Origin: Baffinella frigidus | Taxonomy: Eukaryota; Cryptophyceae; Cryptomonadales; Baffinellaceae | Direction of reading: 5' to 3' | Length of the DNA: 14,584 bases | NCBI GenBank assembly: GCA_026770585.1 | Contig: MU646317.1 | Coordinates: 157,044-171,627 of the forward strand | Shown here: one piece after another, positions 9,499 to 10,858 of the stretch | How the letters are laid out: every line of letters starts with the position of its first letter | How positions within the stretch are numbered: position 1 is the stretch's first letter | Notes under the pieces: model-generated | Told to the model about the DNA's origin: nothing | Database searches by the model: none | What the model saw: the letters and a program-made list of their open reading frames with translations, nothing else | Translations under genes and position numbers: made by a program

Positions 9499-10045
9499 AC
9501 CCTTAACCCTAAACCCTAAACCCTAAACCCTACACCCTACACCCTATACCATAACCCCCCTCTCTCTTGCAGGGACGAGATTTAGCCTTCCCCTGAACTC
9601 TAAACCCTAAACCGTATACCCTAAACCATAAACCCTGTCCGGACTCGTGCGTCCCCCTCTTTGCAGGGAGGGGGATGACTGGGTCCCTACACTCCAACCC
9701 CCGAACCCTGAACCCTCAACACTCACCACTAAACCCTCTCTGTGCAGCGAGGGAGACGACTGGGAGGCGCAGCTGCGAACAATGTTTGAGTCTCAGAGCT
9801 TCACTCTCCCCACGCAGTGAGGCTCTACAGGATTACGTCACTCGTAGGGAGGCGCACTCCCTTAGGACCCTACAGTATACCCATAGCCCTACGGTGGTCC
9901 GAAAACTCTCAACCTATGGTGGTCCTAAACCCTCAACCCCAAATCGTGACTCGTGCGTTCCACTCTGTGCAGGGAGGGGCACGACTGGGAGGCGCAGCTG
10001 CGATCCATGTTCGCGGCGCAGAGCTTCACTCTCCCCTCTGCGTAG
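146..10045 (+). CDS. THR4: Threonine synthase, 17 visible exons, 5' end outside window
   Basis: PLP-dependent (fold type II) enzyme converting O-phospho-L-homoserine to L-threonine and phosphate, the last step of threonine synthesis; plastid location is likely in an alga, but the N-terminus that would show it is missing. Exons at 146-226, 628-699, 1157-1229, 2265-2359, 2535-2621, 2930-3013, 3590-3628, 3838-3939, 4319-4370, 4588-4655, 5357-5410 (or 5621-5674), 6113-6208, 7214-7251, 7581-7668, 8885-8975, 9107-9185 and 9973-10045 (or 9748-9820) join with matching phases into about 423 codons. The motif order follows bacterial ThrC and yeast Thr4: FHGPT..FKD with the PLP lysine, GDTG, NSINLARILAQ, PCGALGN, VPYNFER, DPHTGIG, ATAH. 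Plant-type AdoMet-activated threonine synthase has a different motif around its lysine. The N-terminal ~90 residues are absent. Introns are full of partial exon copies, so the exon choice is inferred from completeness and phase. Confidence 0.9.
321..353 (+). pseudogene. Decayed copy of exon 1 core
   Basis: The stretch reads CGTGTTTGACCAGTGCTTTG, nearly identical to exon 1 at 168-189 (VFDQCFVD), and then diverges. It lies about 160 bases downstream of the original, inside intron 1, and lacks a usable donor at the equivalent position. Confidence 0.75.
486..592 (+). repeat. TA / CATA / TGTA microsatellite
   Basis: About 105 bases of alternating TA interrupted by CATATA and TGTGTG runs. Apparent translations such as IYIYIYI are low-complexity products of this tract and not protein. 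Confidence 0.95.
628..699 (+). CDS. THR4: Threonine synthase exon 2 (PLP-lysine motif)
   Basis: 24 codons in phase 0 between GGCAG and CAG|GTCCAC. It encodes YVAELFHGPTFSFKDFGQQ. The lysine in the FKD triplet is the family's Schiff-base residue for PLP. FKDFG is closer to bacterial ThrC than to plant threonine synthase, whose lysine block reads differently. This is the single strongest identifying exon. Confidence 0.92.
953..978 (+). pseudogene. Truncated copy of exon 3 acceptor and start
   Basis: GTGCCAGATGCCGTGCAAG compares with CCAGATGCTGTGCAAG at the true exon 3 start. The AG acceptor context and the first codons are retained, then the match ends. A second, weaker copy (CACATGCTGTGCAA) lies at 1087-1100. 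Confidence 0.6.
999..1039 (+). pseudogene. Ectopic fragment resembling exon 10 donor edge
   Basis: CCTCTCCGAGGCAATCACC continues into CAGCCCCGCTTAACC. Exon 10 has CCTCTCTGAGGCCATCAACA and continues CAGGTCCGCTTAACC. The match spans the exon end and about ten intron bases. The GT donor is changed to CC. This copy sits about 3.6 kb upstream of its source exon. Confidence 0.65.
1049..1066 (+). pseudogene. Ectopic fragment resembling exon 8 donor edge
   Basis: CTCGGCCTCCCGGCAAAC compares with CTCGGCCTCCCGGTAAAC at 4226-4243, itself a copy of the exon 8 end (LGLP plus donor). The GT is GC here. It is short, so chance similarity is possible, but it directly follows the exon 10 fragment. Confidence 0.5.
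1157..1229 (+). CDS. THR4: Threonine synthase exon 3
   Basis: 73 bases, phase 0 in and phase 1 out, between TACCAG and CACAG|GTTCCG. It encodes LDHFAQKRERVVTLLVSTT followed by the first base of a glycine codon. Bacterial ThrC has the corresponding LLDH..KR.ERV..LGATSG stretch, so this is the strand leading into the SGDTG substrate loop. Here the residues before GDTG are STT instead of ATS. Confidence 0.9.
1230..1286 (+). repeat. Tandem copies of the exon 3 donor edge
   Basis: TCGTCTCCACCACAG|GTT is repeated at 1240-1255 and 1268-1283 immediately after the true exon 3 end. Each copy keeps the last coding bases, the GT, and part of the following TTCGAGCCTC. Further looser copies follow at about 1603, 1714 and 1775. 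Confidence 0.85.
1407..1449 (+). pseudogene. Partial duplicate of exon 3 (3' half)
   Basis: Reads EKRERVVTLLVSTT in the same frame as exon 3, with mostly synonymous differences. It ends CACAG|CTTCCGAG, so the GT donor of the original (CACAG|GTTCCGAG) is lost. There is no acceptor at its 5' edge. Confidence 0.85.
1486..1795 (+). repeat. GTGTCnGACAC short inverted-repeat array with donor copies
   Basis: Repeated GTGTCAGACACACC-type units, each a tiny palindrome (GTGTC-n-GACAC), spaced by CTCATGTG, TTCGGTG and similar. Exon 3 donor-edge copies (TCCATCACAGG at about 1605, TCCACCACAGG at about 1715) are interleaved. All frames give repetitive VSDTP or CLTP strings, which I treat as non-coding. 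Confidence 0.85.
1794..1856 (+). repeat. Intron element shared with 3757-3815
   Basis: TTGGTACCAGAACCGTCAACG..GCCATTTCCCATTATTTCTACGGCCAACTT resembles the stretch before exon 8 (TGGTACCAAATTGTCACCG, then CCATTATTTTCGCGCCCAACT). Both begin with the TGGTACNA core. This copy precedes the first exon 4 duplicate, just as the other precedes exon 8. Confidence 0.7.
1889..1940 (+). pseudogene. Exon 4 duplicate 1 (5' part)
   Basis: After GGTAG the sequence reads GDTGPAAIRACAFLPSLC in the phase of exon 4, then diverges into CAGCCCCCTCCCGTCCCTCC. The substrate-loop residues GDTG are intact. It lacks the RIVCCYPLGQL continuation and has no GT donor at the right place. Confidence 0.8.
2085..2142 (+). pseudogene. 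Exon 4 duplicate 2 with altered GDTG loop
   Basis: After CTCCTGCAG, a good acceptor, the sequence reads (G)ETAPAAIRASLPSLRIVCCY. Compared with exon 4 it has E for D and A for G in the substrate loop and lacks two residues (AC). It stops matching after the CCY. If spliced it would alter the catalytic loop. Confidence 0.8.
2148..2252 (+). repeat. Second GTGTC/GACAC array
   Basis: GTGTGTCTAACACATGCACGGGTGTGTCGGACACC and related units lie between the second exon 4 duplicate and the real exon 4. They have the same palindromic motif as the 1486-1795 array, here mainly as GTGTGTCnGACACC. Confidence 0.75.
2265..2359 (+). CDS. THR4: Threonine synthase exon 4 (GDTG loop)
   Basis: 95 bases, phase 1 in and phase 0 out, between CTACAG and TTCCAG|GTATGC. 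It completes the G of GDTGPAAIRACASLPSLRIV and continues CCYPLGQLSRFQ. This matches SGDTGSAAI plus the 'ILYP.G.VS..Q' segment of the family. It is the only one of three copies with both splice edges and the full length. GDTG contributes to binding the PLP and substrate phosphate region. Confidence 0.9.
2402..2534 (+). repeat. Degenerate telomere-like heptamers in intron 4
   Basis: AACCCTGAACCCGAAACCCGGAACCCC and similar variants, all in the C-rich orientation on the sense strand, run up to AAAACAG before exon 5. Confidence 0.8.
2535..2621 (+). CDS. THR4: Threonine synthase exon 5
   Basis: 29 codons in phase 0, from AAACAG to ATCAAG|GCACCT. It contains MQMTTVEGTNVNVFAFEGGG and DDMDAPIK. The family has QMTT....NV....EG.FDDCQ..VK at this point, so order and spacing fit. 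The donor is GC rather than GT. The next exon begins with the alanine codon that follows K in the family. Confidence 0.9.
2622..2627 (+). other. GC-type 5' splice site
   Basis: AAG|GCACCT. The reading frame, the family alignment (VK-A) and the CAG|GCG start of exon 6 all place the junction here, and no GT lies at the position. A GC-AG intron is the simplest reading. Confidence 0.6.
2712..2753 (+). pseudogene. Exon 6 duplicate 1 (5' half)
   Basis: After AAACAG it reads ALSTDATFQEKCH in the frame of exon 6, then turns into GTTTAGGGTTTGCTGACATG. The linker resembles the one before the true exon 6 (GTAGGGTTTGCAGACGTGCTGACG), showing a tandem unit. Confidence 0.85.
2828..2858 (+). pseudogene. Exon 6 duplicate 2 (5' third)
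   Basis: After AAACAG it reads VLSTDATFQET, then diverges into GGATAAGTACCAATTTACTA. It lies 116 bases after duplicate 1 and 102 before the true exon. Confidence 0.85.
2930..3013 (+). CDS. THR4: Threonine synthase exon 6 (NSINLARILAQ)
   Basis: 28 codons in phase 0 between GAAAACAG and GCCCAG|GTTCAC. It encodes ALSTDAAFQEKYHVASVNSI followed by NLARILAQ. VNSINWARI.AQ is one of the most conserved blocks of ThrC/Thr4; here W is replaced by L. It is the only complete copy of three 5' versions. Confidence 0.92.
3019..3092 (-). repeat. Interspersed element, inverted copy
   Basis: CTAGCGCTGTCTCAGTCTATTTGGG..GTGAGCCACTTTGGTGAGCC..CCTTTTCCGCTCCAAAG is the reverse complement of the right half of 3171-3309. 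With that copy it frames the repeated exon 6 donor edge. Confidence 0.75.
3132..3167 (+). pseudogene. Copy of exon 6 3' edge with donor
   Basis: GTTAACTCGATCAACCTCGC continues to GCCCAG|GTTCTAGC, coding VNSINLARILAQ in frame. It is a near-identical copy of the last 36 coding bases of exon 6 plus GTTC, placed 154 bases downstream without an acceptor. Confidence 0.88.
3171..3309 (+). repeat. Interspersed element, direct copy
   Basis: Begins CTAGCTCTGCCTCACTCGGG and ends GGACTGAGACTGAGCTAG, giving loosely inverted ends. It contains a hairpin CTCACCAA-a-TTGGTGAG at 3268-3284 and GACTTTGGAGCGGAAAAGAG. A related copy is at 11267-11422 and an inverted half at 3019-3092. Confidence 0.75.
3389..3575 (+). 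repeat. (CCCTAAA)n array in intron 6
   Basis: Plant-type telomere heptamers, nearly perfect for 100 bases, interrupted at 3492-3526 by a decoy of the exon 7 acceptor, then continuing. CCCTAAA is on the sense strand. Confidence 0.92.
3501..3523 (+). pseudogene. Decoy of exon 7 acceptor and start
   Basis: CGCGCGCAG|ACGGCTCGAG compares with CGTGCGCAG|ACGGTGCACT at the true exon 7. It keeps only the acceptor and first four to five exon bases, within the heptamer array. Confidence 0.6.
3590..3628 (+). CDS. THR4: Threonine synthase exon 7
   Basis: 13 codons, TVHFFFSYFRAIE, phase 0, between GTGCGCAG and ATCGAG|GTTCCC. It continues the family block NSIN.ARI.AQ..YYF..YF after exon 6. It is a very short exon but fits exactly. 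Confidence 0.87.
3838..3939 (+). CDS. THR4: Threonine synthase exon 8 (phosphate-loop region)
   Basis: 34 codons in phase 0 between CTGGCAG and CTCCCG|GTACGG. It reads HAGLEVGAKVCLAVPCGALG followed by NIVAALIAKRLGLP. It corresponds to the family's 'FSVPTGNFGD...GY.A..MGLP'. The loop here is PCGALGN, so the usual asparagine-phenylalanine pair after the glycine is alanine-leucine. Confidence 0.92.
4024..4070 (+). repeat. (CCCTCAA)n array in intron 8
   Basis: Six perfect CCCTCAA units, the same variant as at 1-139 and 9455-9505, followed by CCCTGAA variants. Confidence 0.9.
4098..4145 (+). pseudogene. Exon 8 duplicate (3' half)
   Basis: Reads ALGNIVLALIAKRLGL in the frame of exon 8, then AAGGGCGGGC in place of the donor. 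A second, shorter copy at 4222-4243 has CCTCGGCCTCCCG|GTAAAC, retaining the exon 8 end and a better-looking donor than the original. Confidence 0.88.
4319..4370 (+). CDS. THR4: Threonine synthase exon 9
   Basis: 52 bases, phase 0 in and phase 1 out, between CGGCAG and GCGCAG|GTGTGT. It encodes LGVIVCGTNANDIFHRA plus one base. It matches the family block 'L..ATN.NDILHRF'. The donor runs straight into a GTGTC/GACAC array. Confidence 0.92.
4371..4545 (+). repeat. Third GTGTCnGACAC array (intron 9)
   Basis: Starts at the donor of exon 9 (GTGTGTCTCATACACACC) and continues with GTGTCAGACACACC, GTGTCCGACACACCC and related units about 25 bases apart, ending GTGTGTCTGACACCGG. It is followed by CCCTAAA/CCCGAAA heptamers up to exon 10. 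Confidence 0.85.
4588..4655 (+). CDS. THR4: Threonine synthase exon 10
   Basis: 68 bases, phase 1 in and phase 0 out, between AACGCAG and ATTCAG|GTCCGC. It completes a valine codon and reads ADGDFTRHPTMHRTLSEAIN then IQ. The family has 'G.Y......TLSPAMDI' here. The exact phase match with exon 9 supports the pair. Confidence 0.9.
4656..5036 (+). other. Intron 10, first part: CCCGAAA heptamers and unique tract
   Basis: CCCGAAA-type heptamers run to about 4835. A low-repeat stretch with GTTGTACCACATTTTGTACCAC (4898-4922) and a (TC)n run at 4980-5000 then leads to the first copy of the exon 11 start. Confidence 0.75.
5037..5276 (+). pseudogene. Three truncated copies of the exon 11 start
   Basis: AG|GTGCCCTACAACGTCGGGCC at 5037, AG|GTCCCCTACAACTTTGAGCC at 5150 and AG|GTGCCCTACAACTTCCGCCC at 5257. 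Each has TCAACTTTCAG or a similar acceptor and codes VPYN followed by two or three residues, then drops into CCCTAAA-like sequence. They precede the complete exon at 5357 at roughly 100-base intervals. Confidence 0.9.
5357..5410 (+). CDS. THR4: Threonine synthase exon 11, version a
   Basis: 18 codons, VPYNFERVIALLADDAPL, phase 0, between CAACTTTCAG and CCCCTG|GTCTCC. It matches the family 'V..NFERLL..L' block that follows the DI of exon 10. A second complete version lies at 5621-5674; only one can be used at a time without duplicating the block. Confidence 0.88.
5621..5674 (+). CDS. THR4: Threonine synthase exon 11, version b (alternative)
   Basis: 18 codons, VPYNFERVISLLAGDAPL, phase 0, with the same acceptor TGACTTTCAG and the same donor CCCCTG|GTCTCC. 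It differs from version a by A to S and D to G plus one synonymous change. Both have intact splice edges, so they could be mutually exclusive alternatives, or one is a recent duplicate. Confidence 0.75.
5690..5925 (+). repeat. CCCTAAA-type heptamers in intron 11
   Basis: Two blocks, 5710-5770 mostly CCCTAAA and 5860-5920 CCCTCAA turning into CCCTAAT and CCCTAAA, separated by ATCAGTCATATTTTGCGCTGG. All are C-rich on the sense strand. Confidence 0.9.
5925..5996 (+). pseudogene. Exon 12 duplicate 0
   Basis: Reads KSLMEDMARDNKMTFLPALL then KNLR in the frame of exon 12. It has no clear AG acceptor at its start and ends in GTTCAACTGGGCC before the DTFRTTP tail. It lies 188 bases upstream of the true exon. 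Confidence 0.85.
6113..6208 (+). CDS. THR4: Threonine synthase exon 12
   Basis: 32 codons in phase 0 between CGTTTTTGCAG, a strong acceptor, and ACCCCG|GTTATC. It reads IKSMMEELTRDNKMAIPPAL then LASLRDTFRTTP. The family has a helical stretch here, 'V...M..L...G.F.L....L..L...F'. It is the best of five versions: only this one has full length plus both edges. Confidence 0.88.
6209..6511 (+). repeat. Tandem duplication, unit about 211 bases
   Basis: The segment GTGTATACATGTATT..ACGTCGCCTTCCTGGTACAAGG plus TTATATTGTTCCTGGTACAAACC appears at 6251 and again at 6462, each time leading into an exon 12 copy (GGACATGGTGnGGGACAA). The preceding ATGGGGATnCAC at about 6226 and 6436 extends the unit. Confidence 0.9.
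6313..6393 (+). pseudogene. Exon 12 duplicate 2 (nearly complete)
   Basis: Reads EDMVWDNKMTIPPVLLKNLR then DTFRTTP, ending ACGCCG|GTGCCC with a donor. The first four codons of exon 12 are missing and the only AG near the start is CCGAG|GAC. If that AG were used it would keep phase 0, so an alternative exon cannot be excluded. Confidence 0.8.
6523..6609 (+). pseudogene. Exon 12 duplicate 3 (frame broken)
   Basis: Starts VDMVRDNKMTIS in frame. The CCCCCCAG stretch is then replaced by CCCGATTGAACAA, so the remaining LLKSLHAAFRTTP is in another frame. It ends ACCCCG|GTTGGT. It is not usable as an in-frame exon. Confidence 0.85.
6685..6750 (+). pseudogene. Exon 12 duplicate 4 (3' part)
   Basis: Reads DNKMTPPPVLLKSLRAAFCT then TL, ending ACCCTG|GTTCTA. 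It lacks the 5' third and an acceptor. It is closest to duplicate 3 (KSL..AAF), so copies 3 and 4 probably arose from each other. Confidence 0.85.
6751..7087 (+). other. Intron 12 middle: heptamers and AT-rich stretch
   Basis: CCCAGAA/CCCGAAA heptamers run to about 6900. Then comes GTGTGGCAG|GTTAACTTATTG, a first decoy of the exon 13 start, and an AT-rich tract with no recognisable content up to the GTTGAC array. Confidence 0.7.
7088..7213 (+). repeat. 18-base array of exon 13 starts (GGTTGACTTAC)
   Basis: Seven units of GnTTGACTTAC plus 6-8 variable bases (starting near 7088, 7105, 7123, 7142, 7161, 7179 and 7198), with one GGTTAAC variant. The true exon 13 follows as the eighth unit with GGTTGACGACG. 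Several units carry AG directly before GTTGAC, like a splice acceptor. Confidence 0.9.
7214..7251 (+). CDS. THR4: Threonine synthase exon 13
   Basis: 38 bases, phase 0 in and phase 2 out, between CGGCAG and CGCCAG|GTCAAA. It encodes VDDDALLAEIRA plus two bases of an arginine codon. The family has 'VSDEETLATIR..Y' here. Phase 2 fits exon 14, whose first base completes AGG. Confidence 0.85.
7252..7394 (+). repeat. Degenerate heptamers in intron 13
   Basis: CCCCTAA/CCCCAAA variants on the sense strand, ending TATCCTCAG before the first copy of exon 14. Confidence 0.8.
7395..7455 (+). pseudogene. Exon 14 duplicate 1 (5' two-thirds)
   Basis: After CCTCAG it reads WGSRGKEGYLVDLHTGVSLH in the phase of exon 14, then diverges into ATTTGGGCTATC. 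Proline of the conserved DPHT is leucine here, and it lacks the AARTLFKPE end and donor. Confidence 0.85.
7581..7668 (+). CDS. THR4: Threonine synthase exon 14 (DPHTGIG)
   Basis: 88 bases, phase 2 in and phase 0 out, between AATCCAG and CCCGAG|GTCCGT. The first base completes AGG (R), then WGAGGKEGYLVDPHTGIGLQ and AARTLFKPE. This matches 'G.L.DPHTA.G..AA' of ThrC/Thr4. It is the only one of five versions with both splice edges and full length. Confidence 0.92.
7669..7793 (+). other. Intron 14 start: TGGTACAAA element copies
   Basis: GTCCGTTGAACCCTTCACAACGGACGC, then AGATGTACAGCCGTTTCCTAGTACAAG and GCCGTTTCCTGGTACAAAAC, then TTGAAACCGGATAAGG leading into exon 14 duplicate 2. The same order recurs at 7980-8100 and 8270-8323. 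Confidence 0.75.
7794..7862 (+). pseudogene. Exon 14 duplicate 2
   Basis: Reads GYLVDDPHTGIGLQSARTLF then TPE, ending CCCGAG|GTCCGT with a donor. It has one extra aspartate codon before PHT and lacks the first eight codons and an acceptor. Its GT leads straight into the (TC)n tract. Confidence 0.85.
7866..7962 (+). repeat. (TC)n / (CTGT)n microsatellite
   Basis: TCTCTC runs flank a block of eight CTGT units (about 7922-7952). Apparent SLSLSL or RQTDRQ translations come from this tract. Confidence 0.95.
8100..8146 (+). pseudogene. Exon 14 duplicate 3, decayed, within palindrome
   Basis: GGCCTCCAGGCACCTTTTTCAAACCCAAGGTCCG lines up with GGCCTCCAGGCC..ACCTTATTCAAACCCGAGGTCCG of exon 14, with an internal deletion. 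The following TTGAATCCTTCGTAAC matches the sequence after exon 14. It forms the left arm of the 94-base palindrome, so a mirrored copy lies on the other strand at 8158-8204. Confidence 0.8.
8111..8204. repeat. Perfect 94-base palindrome, no spacer
   Basis: The 47-base left arm (TCCAGGCACC.....CTTCGTAACC) is the exact reverse complement of the right arm (GGTTACGAAG.....GGTGCCTGGA). The centre is AACC|GGTT between 8157 and 8158. The match ends at 8110/8205. No mismatch was found on checking each ten-base block. Confidence 0.95.
8236..8266. repeat. Hairpin, 15-base arms, 1-base loop
   Basis: TCCCGGTACAAAAAG-t-CTTTTTGTACCGGGA. The arms are an inverted pair of the TGGTACAAA element core. It is preceded by a direct repeat CCGTGGACATGGTG/CCGTGGACATGGTC resembling the start of the third exon 12 copy (6523). 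Confidence 0.9.
8324..8365 (+). pseudogene. Exon 14 duplicate 4 (3' half)
   Basis: Reads GVGLQAARTLFTPE in frame, ending CCCGAG|GTTCTC. It lacks the GYLVDPHT half and an acceptor, and is followed by CCCTCAA/CCCTAAA heptamers to 8505. Confidence 0.85.
8366..8510 (+). repeat. CCCTCAA / CCCTAAA heptamers, intron 14
   Basis: Mixed CCCTCAA, CCCTAAA and CCCTCAT(CACT/GACT) units on the sense strand, ending before CCTCTAG and the first exon 15 copy. Confidence 0.9.
8522..8563 (+). pseudogene. Exon 15 duplicate 1 (5' half)
   Basis: After CCTCTAG it reads DAELIASMATEHAC in frame, then diverges into ATACACATGCAG. It has an acceptor but no donor. Confidence 0.85.
8669..8725 (+). pseudogene. Exon 15 duplicate 2 (5' two-thirds)
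   Basis: After CCGGTAG it reads DAELILCMATAHACNFEET in frame, then CACTTCTTTTGTACCGGG, an inverted TGGTACAAA core. No donor is seen. A tract of ATAATAGATGTATA repeats (8750-8880) separates it from the true exon. Confidence 0.85.
8750..8880 (+). repeat. Loose AGATGTATA repeat tract
   Basis: About six loosely repeated AGCAGCnTATAATAGATGTAT units immediately precede the GGCAG of exon 15. The unit resembles the TAATAGATGTATAT that comes before other TGGTACAAA copies (8015, 8275). Confidence 0.75.
8885..8975 (+). CDS. THR4: Threonine synthase exon 15 (ATAH block)
   Basis: 91 bases, phase 0 in and phase 1 out, between TCGGCAG and GGAACG|GTCTCG. It reads DAELIVCMATAHACKFEETM then RIALGDTFWN plus one base. 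The family has '..LATAHP.KF.E.V'; here the proline after TAH is replaced by AC. It is the only complete copy of three. Confidence 0.9.
9000..9085 (+). repeat. CCCTACA heptamers in intron 15
   Basis: A homogenised CCCTACA variant block with a few CCCTTCA and CCCCTTGA units. Confidence 0.9.
9107..9185 (+). CDS. THR4: Threonine synthase exon 16
   Basis: 79 bases, phase 1 in and phase 2 out, between GTGGCAG and TTCAA|GTCTGC. It completes an aspartate codon, then EFMTEHMPASAKGLGEKPEF and RRGVF plus AA. Family members have a '.LP.E...L......' stretch before the C-terminal helix. The donor was set by phase: AA plus the G at the start of the last exon restores the lysine codon. Confidence 0.8.
9284..9348 (+). 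pseudogene. Exon 16 duplicate with donor
   Basis: Reads EHMPASAKELGEKPEFRRGV then F plus AA|GTCTGC, with mostly synonymous differences from exon 16. It lacks the first codons and an acceptor. Short GCTAGGAACT repeats lie between the two copies (9244-9275). Confidence 0.88.
9455..9550 (+). repeat. CCCTCAA to CCCTAAA to CCCTACA array, intron 16
   Basis: Three heptamer variants follow each other as blocks in one array, all C-rich on the sense strand. Confidence 0.92.
9561..9690 (+). pseudogene. Two decoys of the last exon's acceptor edge
   Basis: CTCTCTTGCAG|GGACGAGATTTAG at 9573 and CTCTTTGCAG|GGAGGGGGATGACTGG at 9667. The second codes EGDDWVP in the phase of the last exon before diverging. 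Both have excellent pyrimidine-rich acceptors. Confidence 0.8.
9748..9820 (+). CDS. THR4: Threonine synthase terminal exon, version a (alternative)
   Basis: After TCTGTGCAG, one base completes the split codon (AAC, N). It then reads EGDDWEAQLRTMFESQSFTL and PTQ followed by TGA. It has the same length as version b, with substitutions T/S, ES/AA and TQ/SA. The tryptophan-containing helix fits the C-terminal end of the family. If this acceptor is used the protein ends here. Confidence 0.7.
9863..9931 (-). repeat. Fragment of the CCTACnGTAGGG element
   Basis: TTAGGACCCTACAGTATACCC and CATAGCCCTACGGTGGTCC resemble, in reverse, the AGGACCACCGTAGGGCTATAGG unit at 10231-10260. It lies in the intron between the two terminal exon versions. 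Confidence 0.65.
9973..10045 (+). CDS. THR4: Threonine synthase terminal exon, version b
   Basis: After CTCTGTGCAG, the first base restores AAG (K). It then reads EGHDWEAQLRSMFAAQSFTL and PSA followed by TAG. It is chosen as the default end because it keeps the lysine, but version a is equally intact. Confidence 0.7.
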
Positions 10046-10102
10046 GATGCTTCATGATGCACCTCTTGGCTTAGTGGGGTGCGGTGTCAGGCCTCAGGAG
10101 CG

Positions 10103-10123
10103 AGCTTCACTCTCCCCGCGTAG
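10103..10123 (+). pseudogene. Copy of the terminal exon's stop-codon edge
   Basis: AGCTTCACTCTCCCCGCGTAG codes SFTLPA plus stop. It repeats the last seven codons of the terminal exon (SFTLPSA) with one codon lost, 58 bases downstream. Confidence 0.85.
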
Positions 10124-10150
10124 AGGTCAGAGGTAAGGTCGGGTGTCGGG

Positions 10151-10438
10151 TGTACAGGGGAACCTCGCGCATAAGGAGCCGCACCCCACCCCCAGGACCA
10201 CCGTAGGGCTACAGGTCATAAGAAGCCGCGCCCCCCTAGGACCACCGTAGGGCTATAGGTATCCCTTAAGTGCCCATAGGGTGAGTATTCACCCTAACGC
10301 GCCCTAGACAGGTCGTACGGTCCTACCGTAGGGCGTATGCGCCTGCTGGGCACTTGGGGGATGGGCCTACTGTAGGGTCCTAAGGGGGTTTAGGGTTTAG
10401 GGGGCGCGCCTCCTTATGAGCGACCTCGGCAACCTCGT
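10151..10438. mobile_element. Inverted-repeat (MITE-like) composite
   Basis: Left edge TGTACAGGGGAACCTCGCGC then ATAAGGAGCCGC; near the right edge GGCGCGCCTCCTTATGAGCG, an imperfect inverse. Inside are a second left-type edge (CATAAGAAGCCGCGCCCCCC at 10207), several CCTACnGTAGGG palindromes, an AAGTGCCCA/TGGGCACTT pair (about 10268 and 10349) and GGGTTTAGGGTTTAGGG at 10387. I see no coding content and no clear target-site duplication. Confidence 0.6.
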
Positions 10439-10491
10439 AGGCCTAGGAGCCTATCACCTCGCCTAGGGGCGGTGCGTGTCATTGCTGGCAT

Positions 10492-10614
10492 GTACAGGGG
10501 TACCTCGCTCATAAGAAACCACCCCCCCCTAGGACCCTACAGTAGGGCTAGTCTAGGGTCCTATGGTGGTCCGGGGGGGGGGGGCGGTTTCTTATGAGCG
10601 AGGTAACCCTGTAC
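10492..10614. mobile_element. MITE-like element, 123 bases, 29-base inverted ends
   Basis: GTACAGGGGTACCTCGCTCA..AAGAAACC at the left pairs with GGTTTCTTATGAGCGAGGTA..ACCCTGTAC at the right with one mismatch. The interior is CCCCCCCC then CTAGGACCCTACAGTAGGG, mirrored by a 12-base G run. It has no ORF and no convincing target-site duplication. Confidence 0.8.
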
Positions 10615-10639
10615 TTGCAAGCGACCAGAGCGATACATT

Positions 10640-10690
10640 TAGGAACAGTACCATCGTCTCTCGGCCGCTGGTAAGCGATGAGAGCAATTG
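10640..10690 (+). repeat. Unit repeated at 11158-11213
   Basis: ACCATCGTCTCTCGGCCGCTGGTAAGCGATGAGAG compares with ACCATCGTCTCTCCGCCACTTGCATGCGATATGAG. GATACATTTAGGAACAG lies before this copy and GATACATCCAGGCACAG after the second. Function unknown. Confidence 0.65.
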
Positions 10691-10710
10691 TGAGGACTGG
10701 TTCATCTGAA

Positions 10711-10858
10711 AAGCTTACGCCAGCGAGGTACTTAGAGCCTACGGATTGCCTACGGTAGGAGCCCCCCTCCTATGACTTTTAAAGTCCTTTTTGTTTTAAA
10801 CGTCGTAGGAGGGGGGGGGGTTCCTACCGTAGGCTAAGGGGTCCGCTGGCGTTAGCTT
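10711..10858. mobile_element. MITE-like element, 148 bases
   Basis: Ends AAGCTTACGCCAGCG and CGCTGGCGTTAGCTT form an imperfect inverted repeat. Internal arms CCTACGGTAGGAGCCCCCCT..ATGAC and GTCGTAGGAGGGGGGGGGG..TTCCTACCGTAGG pair as well. The centre is an AT-rich loop (TTTTAAAGTCCTTTTTGTTTTAAA). There is no coding content. Confidence 0.75.
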
